Assembly (NCBI GenBank): GCA_905250885.1
Contig: CAJNOQ010000154.1
Location: 1-64,000, forward strand
From: Didymodactylos carnosus
Taxonomy: Eukaryota > Rotifera > Eurotatoria > Philodinida > Philodinidae
Direction of reading: 5' to 3'
DNA length: 64,000 nucleotides
Shown here: positions 35,648 through 48,346 of the stretch, piece after piece
Layout: the number at the start of each line of letters is the position of its first letter
Numbering within the stretch: the first letter of the stretch is position 1
Notes under the pieces: generated by a model
What the model was told of the DNA's origin: nothing
Seen by the model: the letters and a program-made list of their open reading frames with translations, nothing else
Databases searched by the model: none
Position numbers and translations under genes: made by a program

Positions 35648-38600
35648 ACAGTGTTAAAAAACAAATGAAGATGTCATTCTTCTATTTTGTTAAAAAAACG
35701 TTCCCTGCTAATGTTTTTAAATAAAATGTCTGTCTCACAGCTTGTGATATGAACAAACGCAAATATATCATTTTTTTTGTTTTATTTTTTGTACGTTCGT
35801 TTTATTTCAGATCTTAATACTAGTTTTTTTATGTGATAGAATAAACGATAACATTTTACTTTAACGGGTGTTAACTGGAAAGAGGATTACTAAATATGTT
35901 GAAAAGAGTATAGATGATGCACGTAGGGTTTATTATTGTGTCCATTTTTCTGTAATACCAGATGTAATTTTTTAATACAGGGAAACGCTCAATTTATTTT
36001 ACATTGTAAATTTTACTCACGTTTTGTCTTTTTTATATAAGAGACAGGGTGGTAAAACAGTGTTGGTAAAAACATTTGAAATGTTGTTGCTTGTTTTACT
36101 AAAAACATTGATCTTTTGTTTTGTTCCTTGGAGCGCTGCTAACGAAAAATGAAATATTCATCAACTTGTCATCTTAGAACGATAACATCCTATAAACTGG
36201 AGGAATGAATAAGGTTACGTTTGTCCTATTATTATGATTTTTTTGTTTGCTTATTTTATTATGATAAAATAATACCATTAGACGATATTCATGTATTCTT
36301 TAGACGATTGTTATTGTCATATTTTTTATTTTTAGTTTTTGACTTCTGTTTTATCATGCTTAACAGAAACGTGCGAAAACAACTCATGATGTTCAAATTC
36401 TTTTTTCATTTGCATTCCAAGGCGGAGAGCTCTACAGCAACATATTGTAGCTGGAAAATCGCTCACTATTCAACCCTGGAAAGGGAAATATAAATTTCGT
36501 ATGTCCTAATATGTCCATTCCTTGATGACGATTTATTATACGAAGCTATATTGTGCAAGAAATGATAATGAAGAAAATAGTAAGGAATTTTTTTATGCAT
36601 GTGTGTATTAAAAATATCTGAAACTATCGTGAAAAACTTCATAACAATCCTCTTTAAATAAATAAATATATAGAGTACTCTGTGACGAATAGAGACACTT
36701 TCTGAAATTTTCGTCGTATTTTGACTAGTTCTTAGCCACTTTTACTCAGAAAAACTTGCTAGACCCAACATTTTTCTACACACTGATATAGAACTTTGTA
36801 AAGATGTTCAGTAGTTTTTGAGTCGGATTCAAAATACGGAGAGTCTCATTAGTCTCTAATTATTCCAACACATCGAAGTGAAAAAAAGACAATCTGTAGT
36901 GCAGCTGATTAAACCTTAATTAACTTAATGAGTTTAAAGGATAACGAGCTATATAGTTAAAAGAACATTATAGACAACGTCACGGATGTTCGCTGGCGTC
37001 GTTCATAAGCGAGGGGGTGCTGTACACAGATAGTAACAGTAAGCGTCGAAACTAAGGCTGTTGATTGTGCGTAGCATGGTTGCAAAATGAGGCAAAAAGG
37101 TCTATATATCCTTATCGTCTGATTATTTGCAATTGTTTAGTGAAGTTATGTATGTTTCACTCAAGATTGAAAATCACTCACATCAACAAAAAGCTGATCT
37201 TTTCCTTTGAATAAATCCACCTGAAATGTCCCATCATTACGGCAACTTGCTCCGCTTCATTTAAAACCAATCTAGTTTTATAGAGCTCATCAAGTTACGT
37301 ACGAAACTGTCTTTTCTGGCTTGATAGCTGATGCAGAAACCGAGAAAAATGACTTTTACTCCCCTAGCAAAATTATCGGATTCGGTGTCACTTTTAATGC
37401 AACGTCATCAGTACCGCAATAAGTTTTACAATACGTTCTCCCATTTTTCAGCAAAGCCGTTAACATTTTTCTTAAAGAGTGAGATATTCTCTAATACTTA
37501 GAAGGATGTTCCAGATAAGGTTCAGGAGATATTGAGCTTTTTCACTCTCAGGACCACCCTACAAAACTAAACTGTTACGTCAGAAAAAAAGAACAATGGC
37601 CAGTTACCTACTAATAATGGTGGTATCATAATAACAGTGGCCTCAGCTATCTTATAAACATTTGGAAATGCAACTTTTTATGGTCATAATCGAACTGAGA
37701 ATGCAAGAAAACCTATCAGTCTATCGACCAACCAGGGAAAAACGCTTCGTTAGGATGTTGTTTTTGTTTTATTAAAATTGAAATTTAAAATATTGAGATA
37801 AAATTCAAACATACTTCAATTTTAAAAGTTTAGTATCTCGCGAACCTTACATGGAACATCCTTCAAAGTTTTAGAGAATATCTCACTCTTTAAGAAAAAT
37901 GTTAAGGGCTTTGCTGAAAAATGGGAGAACGTATTGTAAAACTTATTGCGGTACTGTTGAAGTTGCATTAAAAGTGACACCGAATCCGATAATTTTGCTA
38001 GGAGAGTAAAAGTCATTTTTCTCGGTTTCTGCATCAGCTATCAAGTCAGAAAAGACAGTTTTGTACGTAACTTGATGAGCTCTATAAAACTAGATTGGTT
38101 TTAAATGAAGCGGAGCAAGTTGCCGTAATGATGGGATATTTCAGATGGATTTGCCCCACTTTTGAAATAGTGATGATATACAATATAATGAGGATGATAG
38201 AGTGAATGTGTAACTGTTACATAATAAATAATTTATTAATAATAACAATACGGTTCATTGTTTAGAAAGGTAAAACGGGACTACGCTATTGTATGCAATT
38301 TTCTTATAAGTTTTTTTCATGAGCATTTGTAAAATATTTAATAAAAACATAAAGGAATAAAAGAAAATCGACGTAGAAAAACTAACTTTTCGTCATTACG
38401 TAACCTGTGAGAGTAGGAGGTTTTACCAATTTATATACGACTTTTATCACATGAGCTCCATCTCTCTGTAAGCGAAAGATCCATTGACAGAGCCTGTGGA
38501 TATCATATAGGAGTTGTTCGAAAATGTGGGCAATATACCGTCATTAATATTTGAAATTTAGAAAAGAAGTTGAGATTGAGCTCATGTGACAAAAGTTCAT

Positions 38601-38681
38601 GTGATGTACTTTTGGTTTAATAGTTTTTTTCTTTTTTCTGCTACACAGAGTGATATTTTGAGTGAAAATGATATTAATAAA
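35648..38681. other. Spacer between RPAIN and PLAC8 genes
   Basis: Convergent 3' regions. Apart from the large foldback at 37212-38160, nothing coding is recognised. The 90-codon open frame at 36221-36493 is AT-rich and lacks any signature. Confidence 0.5.
37212..38160. repeat. Large foldback element with ~320-bp arms
   Basis: The left arm (about 37212-37535) and right arm (about 37840-38160) are inverse copies at roughly 93-95% identity. They share long blocks around gcttcatttaaaaccaatct and aatgacttttactc. The central ~300 bp is unique and non-coding. The arms are long enough to extrude a stable cruciform. Confidence 0.85.
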
Positions 38682-39225
38682 TCAATTAGTTGTTGAACTG
38701 TGTTTATCTTGTTTGTGATTTACATTTAATTGTCTGTAATCGAGCTCATGTCGCATTTGCATTGCTGCACATGATGTCGTACAACAGCAACTTGTTACTA
38801 AGCAATCTTTAAACAAAGAACCCTAGAAAAAAAGATTTCAGTTTTCCAAATAAAACTGAGTTGTAGTATACTTTTAAACGTACTTTAATTCTAAGTGCAG
38901 CTCTTAATTTAACTCTTAATCCGCAAAGTGTTATGGGACATAAACAGCCGGTGTAAGATGCTTCACCCGCGTTCTCCATCAGTGAGCATACATAACATGG
39001 ATAACAACAACAAGCAGTAGCAACTAAAACGAAAATTTGAACAGTCAAGAAGTTATTTTTAAATTTAAACTTGAGAAACGAACGTTCTGAACTTGTGCAA
39101 TTGTCTAATGGCGCATGCCAATGAATATCATAAGACCAAGGACCAACATATTCGCTTGGCACTTGTAAAACTTTTGGTGCAACTACTGTAACAGGATAAG
39201 TACTTTTCGAATTATCGCCATACAT
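38682..39225 (-). CDS. PLAC8 (cornifelin-like) cysteine-rich protein
   Basis: Three exons on the minus strand: 39093-39225, 38884-39023 and 38682-38822, giving about 137 aa. The family is small, Cys-rich and membrane-associated, and includes plant FW2.2/PCR proteins linked to cell size and metal transport. The signature is CCCYPCYVCSLMENAGE, then GCLCPITLCGLRVKLRAALR, then GSLFKDCLVTSCCCTTSCAA, which matches PLAC8's Cys clusters and the central R-x-x-R(Y)G-x-x-GS region. The first junction is the least certain: the donor chosen (gttcag after 39093) is weak, and an alternative about 10 bp downstream is also in frame. The ATG at 39225 follows an acceptor-like ttttttag, so an upstream exon, coding or UTR, is possible. 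Confidence 0.85.
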
Positions 39226-40906
39226 ACGACTAAAAAATAAAATGTATAGATAAGTGATCCATGTTTTATTCCTCGACTGTTCTTCGGTTGTAGATGATCG
39301 ATTCGTAGTTATTTCTTTCATGTGCTTTTGAATCGTTAATACTGCATAGATTCACCGTTCATTTTCCAGTGAAAAGATTATTTTGTAATTGTTGAAAGAC
39401 TGTATGCATTACCTTGTTGTCATTTTTTTGTGGAAGCGAACAATGGATAGTAAGAGGTGATTACAAAAAAAATAAGCCTTTGATTATGAATTTGAAAAAT
39501 CAAAAAGACATTATATTTGTATAAGTGCACTTAAACAATAAGATGATTAAAATAATAAAAGTATTTCTACACTTTCAAGCAACTATTTGGTTAGTAGCCT
39601 AACAAATTTCTATTTTAATTTTTATATAATCAATAGAATGTTCACTTTTAATAAGAAAAAAAGTATCTCTATAGAAAAAGAAGCTTAACTATAGCCTTTG
39701 CTCTTTCTGGGTATTAGGTGTAGATTACTGTCTAACTTATGGACGAAAACATTTTGCATCGAAACAGTTCAAAAAGTTTGTTTTTAAGTGTTCAATGTGT
39801 ATGATGTGTCTGTTTAAATGTAATTGTCACTCTCTAACACTACACTACGGTATGAAACAACGACCTTAAAATCAAATACGAAATAACGAGTGCAACTGTT
39901 TTCAATTTAATGCATTGAAAATTAAAAATTTTTGACCTTAACTGTCATTGTCAACACATAAACATGAAAATATAAACAAAAAGAAAAGTGCACTGCTCTC
40001 TTTTCACTTCCGATGACTAATGTCGCTATACACTAACGATGCAAATTCTGGTCTATCTAGTTTTGTTTCTTCTTGTTTTTCAACTTTTTAAATAAGCAAA
40101 ATATCTTTCGCGTATTCGAAAACACCCTGACAGCATTATCTTTTGATACTGAATCCATTGCTTAGACTGTTCTTGATGAAATGAGTCTTTTATCTCCAAT
40201 CAATGTTGTTAGAAATTCTCATTTACAACTCGGTAGGATAAATGTAGAGAGTAGAGAGTCACTGCTGGATCTGTTCTGTTGAGTATAGATGTATTCTATA
40301 TTATTAACTGTAACTTTTTAACTGACAAGCTGTACTTGTATCATTCAGACAACAAAATTCGTAAGCCACTTTTTGCTAATGTATGCCGAGTATGTTTGAC
40401 CCTTGACGGTTTCGTTTTGCTGTTTATTGTAGTGTGTGTTAGTAAACCCTCCACTATGTCATCCTTATCCGGTTGACAAATAGAATGCGGTGGTTGTCCC
40501 TTACAAGGTTTCCGATTAGGGTGGGGAAGCAGAGGATCTTCTCACCATAAGGTCTGATACTGCCCGCCAGACTTTTGGAATTTTTGTTCAGCCTGAAATT
40601 TGTCGAAACTTTTTATGAGAACAGCAAATGTCACGACACATGTGACACATTATAGTCGTGTTATATGTATTTTTTTACAGCGACAAATTCACATTTCAGA
40701 TTATAATGATGTTCTTGGCCGCACTTACAACATTTAGAATTATTTGGACAGTCCGTTCAGTTGACCAATTCCTAAAATCTTAACATTTGAAATGAAATGC
40801 AAAAGAGGTTTGTATTTCGATGTACGACAGCGAATCGAACCAAAATTGGTAAAGCCCTCTTTTCTGAATAGACATCTACTGTTTCTGTGAGAGAGTGAGA
40901 CGATAC
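39226..40906. other. Spacer upstream of PLAC8
   Basis: No recognisable gene. It should contain the PLAC8 promoter. Open frames such as 40279-40476 show no family features. Confidence 0.45.
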
Positions 40907-42156
40907 TAATGAAGTATGCCATTAAAAGGTAATACTTTGACTTTATTATCCATATGTTCATGTGATTCGGCCATACAAGGACATTCAACTTGCCATGAGA
41001 CATAACATCGTCCTAAAGTGGTCACAGTTGAGAGAGAGAGAGACTAGGATAGAACAGAAGAAAAGCAAAGCACATAACAACACTACACAGTTGTTGGAGT
41101 CGTACGTTAGAATTATGAATTCATCAATTTTACATTTGAACTAAACAGTAGTTTTCCTTTTTTTGTCCTTTTGCGTCATTTTCTCTAAATGGCATCATCA
41201 TTTTTCTTCTTACTATTTTTGGACGAGTATTTTTGTGCCCAGAATTAGCGCACATAAAAATATTTATGTATTTTTGTACCCGGAAAAAAGAAATGTGCCC
41301 GGTTTGTTCACGAAAAGATACAATACATTGAATTCGTGGATCACGTCAGTGGATGATCGTATCAGCCACTTTATTGGCTCGTCATCTGGAAAAGTGGATG
41401 ATTTTCCTTTGTTTTTGCAAAAGTGTGTGAAAGCTGTGATTGAAGTGGATGACTCCTAACCACGTTAACTGATAATAAGCATCAGTTTAGTGGATGAAAG
41501 TGTGTAAGTCGTCATGCAGTAAATGACTGGGAATCATCCACTTCAATCACGGCTTTCACACACTTTTATGAGAACAAAGGAAAATCATCCACTTTTCCAG
41601 ATGAAAAGCCAGTAAAGTGGCTGATATAGTTTTCCACTGATGTGATCCACGAATTTAAGGTGTAGTAAAACCAGATGTTCGATATTACCACAATGGATGA
41701 ATTTTTCTCAATGGATTAAAGCCAGACGACTCATTGCAATCCCAATGATTTGTTCATGTAGAGCCAGTTTGAAAACATATGTGAGTAAAGATGAGTATTT
41801 GTAAAAGATACCATCACCTACCACCACTCCGAAATTGCCCGAGACCATTTTAGATCTATAGAGCGCGTCCAATAACACACCAACACCCGTTGGAACCTAA
41901 ACCTCAGGTACTCGGAATGAAATACTAGCACCAACACCCAAACATACGTTTACAAACAAACCTCAGGTTTAGATTCAAGTGTTTTTTTTTTTCCACTAAA
42001 TCCAAAGAAAAATAATAATTTCTATTTTTAAAAAGAAAATATCAGAATAGTCAACGATTGTAAATATGATCAATACTAAACTGTAGAGAACACTGAAACA
42101 AAAACCACAGTATTAAAACACGATAGATACTGGGAAGATAGATGAATTATAGACGT
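40907..42156. repeat. 3' flank of the membrane-protein gene, duplicated at 47973-48346
   Basis: The blocks 40907-41028, 41147-41218 and 41993-42156 match 47973-48346 in the same orientation and order (for example gccattaaaaggtaatactt and gatactgggaagata). The stretches 41029-41146 and 41219-41992 are absent from the other copy, so they are either insertions here or deletions there. The last one contains the foldback at 41330-41655. Confidence 0.75.
41330..41655. repeat. Foldback with ~125-bp arms
   Basis: The arms at about 41330-41455 and 41530-41655 are inverse copies, sharing blocks such as atctggaaaagtggatgatt and attgaagtggatga. The loop is ~75 bp. Confidence 0.8.
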
Positions 42157-45100
42157 GTTATTTTTTCGTTCTCGATCTTAGAGGCTTCGTGAGACAGGGA
42201 TGCAATTTTTAGTGTATCGTTCATTTGAAATGTCTTATTTAAATGATTGCCATACGTGGACGCTTTGTTTTCTTCAACAATCTGTTGTTTCGATAGATTG
42301 TTCTGTCGTTTTCGACAACAAAGCACATCTGTGATAAGCAACGGTTCTAAACCTTGTTGAATCGGCTTTTGGACGTTTACTGAATCATTTAACTTTCCAC
42401 TTGCTATCCCATATTGTCCAGCAAGTGGAAAAAACCAAAACCAATTATCGTCACGTAAACAACCGAATAAAAAATAACATGCACCGATAAAGTAAAAAAT
42501 ATCTCCTTTCGTGTAAAGGGTGTTTAATCCATATTTTTCAGGATGAATATTTAGTTGAATGTTGTAAGTGATATAAATAAATGAAGCAGTGGTTGTGCAC
42601 AAATTACCCATGGTATCCGGATCATCTAATGTAAAACCGCGACCAAGGGTTCTAGTATACGTACGATACCATGACATTAGCCTAAAACATATTAAGATCT
42701 GGTCATGCTTGGAGAATCTCGTTTCTCGTGTAAACTGTATTTGAATGAATTGCGTAGACATTGTACGATTGGTTGTCAGTGAATGTTTTGCTTTTAAAGC
42801 TATTTCGCTCAAGAGATTTTAAATTTCTTTTTACTATTTTGATTGTTTAGAAATGGTCATTCACTTATGAATAAAAGAACTCTCCATATCAAGGGGATAC
42901 CGAGATGTACCTTGAACAAGACCAAAACCGTTTTGGGCTTCATATGGAGAAAGAATCCACTTTTTTCTCTCATTTATTTAACCTTGCTCTAAAACGTTTT
43001 TAGAGTTTCTTGTAGCCTGAAAAGCAGGTTTTCAGAATATGTACTTTAAATTAAAATAAAATAAGGTTTGGATCTGATTCTATCAAAAACCTCTGTATCA
43101 AAACAATTTTGCAAAACTCTGTTCACCGAGATTAGAACTAGATTCATATGGTAATGAGAATTCTCAAAAAGTTTTTGAAACAGACAGAAAGATAGAGCGT
43201 AACAAGTTCTACATTTTGGCAAAAAACGAAAAATTTTAGAGCTTCTTATTTATTCAAAAATCAGGATGAAGCATATACTCAATCTGATTTTTTGTACAAA
43301 ATGTCCACCGAGATTTTAAAAATTGTTTGGTCTATAACTCCGGAACAGTTTATCCCTTAGACCCCAAACTTTTACCTTTTTTTTACTTCCTGCCGAAAAT
43401 ATTTAGTAAAAATCTCAACTCTTTAGCTTGACTTGTTAATTGAGTACAAAATCCAACCCTTCACTTCCACGTAGTGGACGGGCAACGTAAATTTGACGGC
43501 TAAGATGGACTCTGGTAAAACGCTTCACGACTAGTCATTCGAAGCGTGTTTCACAATGACTCCGAAAACAACAAGAACCAGAGAAAATCTCATTTTACAT
43601 CGAAAACGTCCACCGAGAATTTTTTCCTAAAATATGTCTGCCGAGATTATTTTGTCTATATTTCGACTAAAATAACTTCGAATTTCAACTCATCATACAA
43701 TCCTTTAAAACTTGAACTATTTCCCTACAATCACAAAAAAGTTGTGTGTCTATACGTTGTCTTTTATTTTAATACAACAATAAACATTTTTTCCTCGATA
43801 ATGCAGTTTTCTAAAAACAATAGCATTAAGGATTGGGTAGTTCTTGAAAATCATTGAATCAGAGCCTTATCAAACTCTATAGTGCAGGGAAAATATTATA
43901 TTTATGTACAATCGACATAGCCCTATTAAAAGTACGACTCAGTCTTTTTTATTCGAAACTCTCTTTTATCGTATTTTTTTCTTAAATCGTACAATGACTA
44001 TGCAATTCATTCATTTACTACTTACCATCCAAATGATGCGACTATGTCGACCGATGCTGCTGTTATTTCTATTTTATGCACTCCCATGGTATAATAATCA
44101 TTGAATGATACTTGTTTGACATACCATATTGAACTCCACAGATATAAAACAGCTTCAACCAAATTCAAATATTCAGGAATCATAATGACATCTAACCATA
44201 AAAAATCTTGAAGAGCCCACCAATTTATAAAGGCTGAGATGACGTAAACAATTGCGAAGCCTAAATAATAAATATTTAAGCCGATCACTCAACGCATGAT
44301 TTTACTTGTCATATACCGAAAAACAACTTATTAGCCAATGGTGTATTTGCTCCATAAAATATTTCGGCAGTAGGGTTTGTACTGTTATTTGAGCAATTAT
44401 AGCCACTCTGGTTACTATTTGAACCCGATGCCAATGGATTGATGTTTGGATTGAAATCAATAATTAATATTCCAATAGTATAACCCTAAGGAATTATAAA
44501 AACTGGCATTATTTCGTAAGATATGCCTAGTTTTCTGTTTAAACAGATACAAGGAAAATATTCGGATCAAATTAAATTCTTGCAAGTAGACTTTGACGGG
44601 TGATCATTAGTCAGACATTAGTGGGTCATTAATATAAAATGATGATCCAGACATTCATAAGACAATCTTCTGGTAATGAATTGCTGAACTTACAAAAATT
44701 TTGAAAATTTTTCCTAAAAACCGCGATTGTGACGTGATTTTAAAAAACTTGTCCTCACGTGCAAGTTTTAATAATTAGCCCTCACTGTAAAAAGAAAAAA
44801 TGTGTGGAAATAACCCAAAAAGTGGATTTTGTTGCAATTTAACTGTCTCAAATTTTGCTGGTCGGGTTGTGATTTACACACCTCGCCCTGGGATATAGCC
44901 CATTTATCTAAGTATTTCGCGCTAGAGACATCTGAAAAGCGTAGTTCAAAATTGTTAAAGTCTCAGAGAAGTTGATTATTATTTTTTTCTCTTTTGTTAA
45001 TTATTTTAAATCTACCTAGTATCTACTATTGTAACTTGAAGTCGGAGTAGCAGTAGAGAATAAATAAGTATAAATCGAGTATAAAACTGCCACGAAATAC

Positions 45101-46943
45101 ATATTGAATTTAAACTAACGTTACTTGTTATTTTACTTATTTTCGAGCTGTCGGTATGTACTCATACCATCAGCAGGAAAACATATGACAAAGAGAGAAA
45201 TATTTAACTGGAACATTAGTATATAGGACATCGACATCAAAACTCACTACGATTTGATTCTTACGACTTTTCATCCCGATTATTTATTTGACGAATTGAA
45301 AAGAGCCTCTGACATTAGAGAAGGATTGAGATGAACGATTTTCGGTTACCAGTTGAGCCAGATATTTTGATAGTTCGGAATTGTACGCATCAATAGAAGA
45401 AATGATAGGTCTCAGTGCATACCCATTTTTATGTAAAAATCACTAGTATTTGCTGAAAGAGTGAAGAAAATATGCAAACAATTACTACCATTAATTCAAG
45501 TTAATATTGCATTCAAAAACACATTCACATTGAAGAGTGCACTACACAAAAAGGAAAATATAGTAGTAAACAACATAAAAAACTTGTGGATAAAATACTA
45601 TGCAACAACTGTGGTAGTTATTATGTAGGTGAAACAAATAGAAAAAGAGTTACTGGAATGGAAGAACATCAAAATGATATTAAGAAAACGATCAGAACTC
45701 ACATATAGCGAATCATGTTCACCGAAACATGTTTCCTGCTATTTCAACAATGTTGAAACTCTAGCACTCTGCGGTGAACTGGAGGAGACGAGTTATAAAA
45801 GAAAGCTCATCTATACACTACAAATATGGTTAAGCAATAAATGACATCAAACATAAACTGCGCGTGTTTGGTAGATAAAAATGTCATTAAGGACATATTT
45901 TATGAGAACAAATTAATATTGTTTGTAGTGAATACCTGGCAGCACCTTTACTGAAACCCACCTATCTCAGTCTGGTTAGGTCTACTAATCTTAAAAACAT
46001 TTCTAGACGTAGGTTATCGATCATGTTGATTCTAGAGGCAGCAGTTATTTTTAGAAGAAGACTCAAGAGCCTAACAAAAACGTATAGTAGGTGAAAGAAC
46101 ACATTTTGGACCACATTTTACGGAAAATTAAACAAATCATAATTCGGTTAAAATCAATCTAGACCACTCAAAGATTTCAGTTTTTATTCCGTTTTGTCTG
46201 ATAAACCTGAACCTGCGATTAAAATTTGTAAACATATTTAATTACTTTCACAGATTTCTGGCAAATCCTTCAAAAACCAAAGTACTTTCTACTGATTTTT
46301 AAAACTGTAGTTAAAATTCATAATATACAGCAGACAAAATGGAATAAAAACTGAAATCTTTGAGTGGTCTGGATTGATTTAACCAAGTTATGATTTATTT
46401 AATTTTCGGTAAAAGGAGGTCCAAAATGTGTTATTTCACCTACTATACGTTTTTGTTAGGCTTCTGAGTCTCCTTCTAAAAATAACTGCTGCCTCTAGAA
46501 TTAACATGGTCGATAACCTACGTCTAGAAATGTTTTTAAGATTAGTAGACCTAACCAAACCAGTAGACCTAGGCGGGTTTCAGTAAAACTGCTGCCAGGT
46601 CTTTGCAGCCACCATATAGATCAGAAGATGCAGTCAGATCTTCTCTGCAAAGTGGTGAAAACCGCATTGAACTGCTTTTTATTACACACAATAATGGCAT
46701 ACTGGGTAGATTTAATTAGGTAGGTCGAATAATAATAACTGGAAGAAACTTTTTGATCGAAATAGTGAGAAAATGCTCTCTTACTAGATAAACCAAACTG
46801 GCCAATATGTCTTTGTTTCGAATTGACTTTTTGAAACATGTTGGTATTCGTGTTCGAATTTGTGTCCATGCGAGAGCCTGCCATATACTGCTGAATGCTG
46901 TACGTTCATTATACGATGTGGTTACATTGACCACATCATCCAT
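42147..46943 (-). CDS. Multi-pass membrane protein, family not recognised
   Basis: Four exons on the minus strand: 46785-46943, 44317-44485, 44026-44260 and 42147-42681, with matching phases at every junction, giving 365 aa. The product is hydrophobic, with about six likely membrane segments. They include GYTIGILII, FAIVYVISAFINWWAL, LNLVEAVLYLWSSIWYV, ITAASVDIVASFGWL, TTTASFIYITYNI and DIFYFIGACYFLFGC. An Asn/Ser-rich loop after the first segment (SNSNQSGYNCSNNST) has N-glycosylation sequons, so that loop may be lumenal or extracellular. The ~80-residue C-terminal tail is polar. No conserved motif of a known transporter or receptor was recognised. The first intron (2.3 kb) carries a Penelope-like fossil and a foldback; the third is 1.3 kb. 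The first exon is assigned by phase and open frame and is the least certain. Confidence 0.72.
45440..45845 (+). mobile_element. Penelope-like retroelement fossil (linker and GIY-YIG part)
   Basis: In the first intron of the membrane-protein gene, opposite strand. Translations show the linker typical of Penelope-like elements (VNIAFKNTFTLKSALHKKEN), then a zinc-knuckle-like CNNCG followed by YYVGETNRKR, the core of a GIY-YIG endonuclease. No reverse-transcriptase core was recognised next to it, so this is the 3' remnant of a truncated, broken copy. Penelope-like elements are well known in bdelloids. Confidence 0.75.
45933..46601. repeat. Large foldback with ~260-bp arms
   Basis: From cctggcagcac to its inverse ctgctgccagg. 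The arms (about 45933-46200 and 46340-46601) are roughly 90% identical; shared blocks include ttctagacgtaggttatcga. The loop of ~140 bp is non-coding. It lies in the same intron as the Penelope-like fossil. Confidence 0.85.
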
Positions 46944-47972
46944 GATAAATGTTTGTTGTAATCTTATTTAAAAAAAGATGTTCGTATTTTTTGAAAATTT
47001 CTCAACCTTTTCATTAAATATGAAAATAATCATTATCTTTTACCACGATCTTTTTTCCACTGAGGAACGCTATATAGTAGATCAACGACTTCAGATGAAA
47101 GAAAAAAATTGGTTACTAGAAATCTACATCACATAAAAGTACATGACAATGATGATTGAATCTTACATATTAAGCTGAAATCTTGCACATACAAACTTGT
47201 TATATATCGTCGCTATCAAAATTTTAGGAATTAAATGGACAGCAGAAGGTTTAATGTTGCTTTAAATGCTCTACTACGGTACAAAGTCATTGCTATCTCG
47301 TTGATCTTCAGGTCAAATTTTGGCTAGGTCATATGAGCATCCATACTTAGCCAGCCAGTAAAATATCTATCTTGAAACAGGGCCGTAAATAGGAAGTCAA
47401 CTTTGAAGAGAGAGGGGTAAACAAATTTTAATGCATCGCGCATCGAAAAATTTTTCTGGGTAGGTGGGGAGCGGAGCGGGTGTAAGAAAAAAAATTTCGT
47501 CCTACGAGCAAAAAAACGCAAAAAGTTTCAGTTTCCACTAAGAGAAAATGACAGCTCTTTATTATTTTTTGGGTGTGTGTGTGTACATCCTTCGCACCAC
47601 CCACCAAATTTTACGGTTGTCTTAAATTTTCTGCTGTTTTCTCTACAATTACGCGTTTGAGAAGTTTCGTTGTTGATTTTCTGTTCTTGCATTACCTGTA
47701 CGCCGTCTTTTCTAAGGAAAGTGTTTCCAATATTGTGTTCGTTGAATAGCACAACCCTTCTCATGTTTTTTAGTAGTCCATCCTTTTTCAGAACTGGTAT
47801 AGATTTTTAATGGTTAAGCTTGTCAATTATGGTTCGCTCAAATTATAGTGGAAACTCGCTCCACTTAGAACCACAGAATATATGGACAATTTCAAGTGAG
47901 GACACATTACGTTACAATCACGGCTTTCCCTTACAGTCACGATATGACAGGGAATCGTTCATCGGCAAAGTC

Positions 47973-48346
47973 TAATGAAGTATGCCATTGAAAGGTAATA
48001 CTTTGACTTTATTATCCATATATTCATGTGATTCGGCCATACAAGGGACATTTAACTGGCCATGAGACATAACATCGTCCTACGGTGGCCACAGTAGTTC
48101 GCTTTTTCTTGTTCTTTTGCGTCATTTTCTCTAAATGGCATCAGACTACTCATCATCATTGTTCTTCTTACTATGTTTCAACTAAATCCAAAGAAAAGTG
48201 ATAATTTCTATTTTTAAAAATAGACAAAGATCGTAAATGTGATCAATACTAGATTGTAGAGAACACTGAAATAAACACAATCTGATTAAAACAACTGCAA
48301 GATATTATAAACATTATCGATACTGGGAAGATAAATGAATTATAGA
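47973..48346. repeat. Second copy of the membrane-protein gene's 3' flank
   Basis: Matches parts of 40907-42156, as described there. It lies about 1 kb upstream of that gene's start codon, in the same orientation, and no coding remnant follows it. It may be the leftover of a lost tandem copy of the gene. Confidence 0.75.

Noticed and set aside
36221-36493. 90-codon open frame between RPAIN and PLAC8
   Set aside because: Phe/Tyr/Leu-rich random-type composition with no recognised domain.
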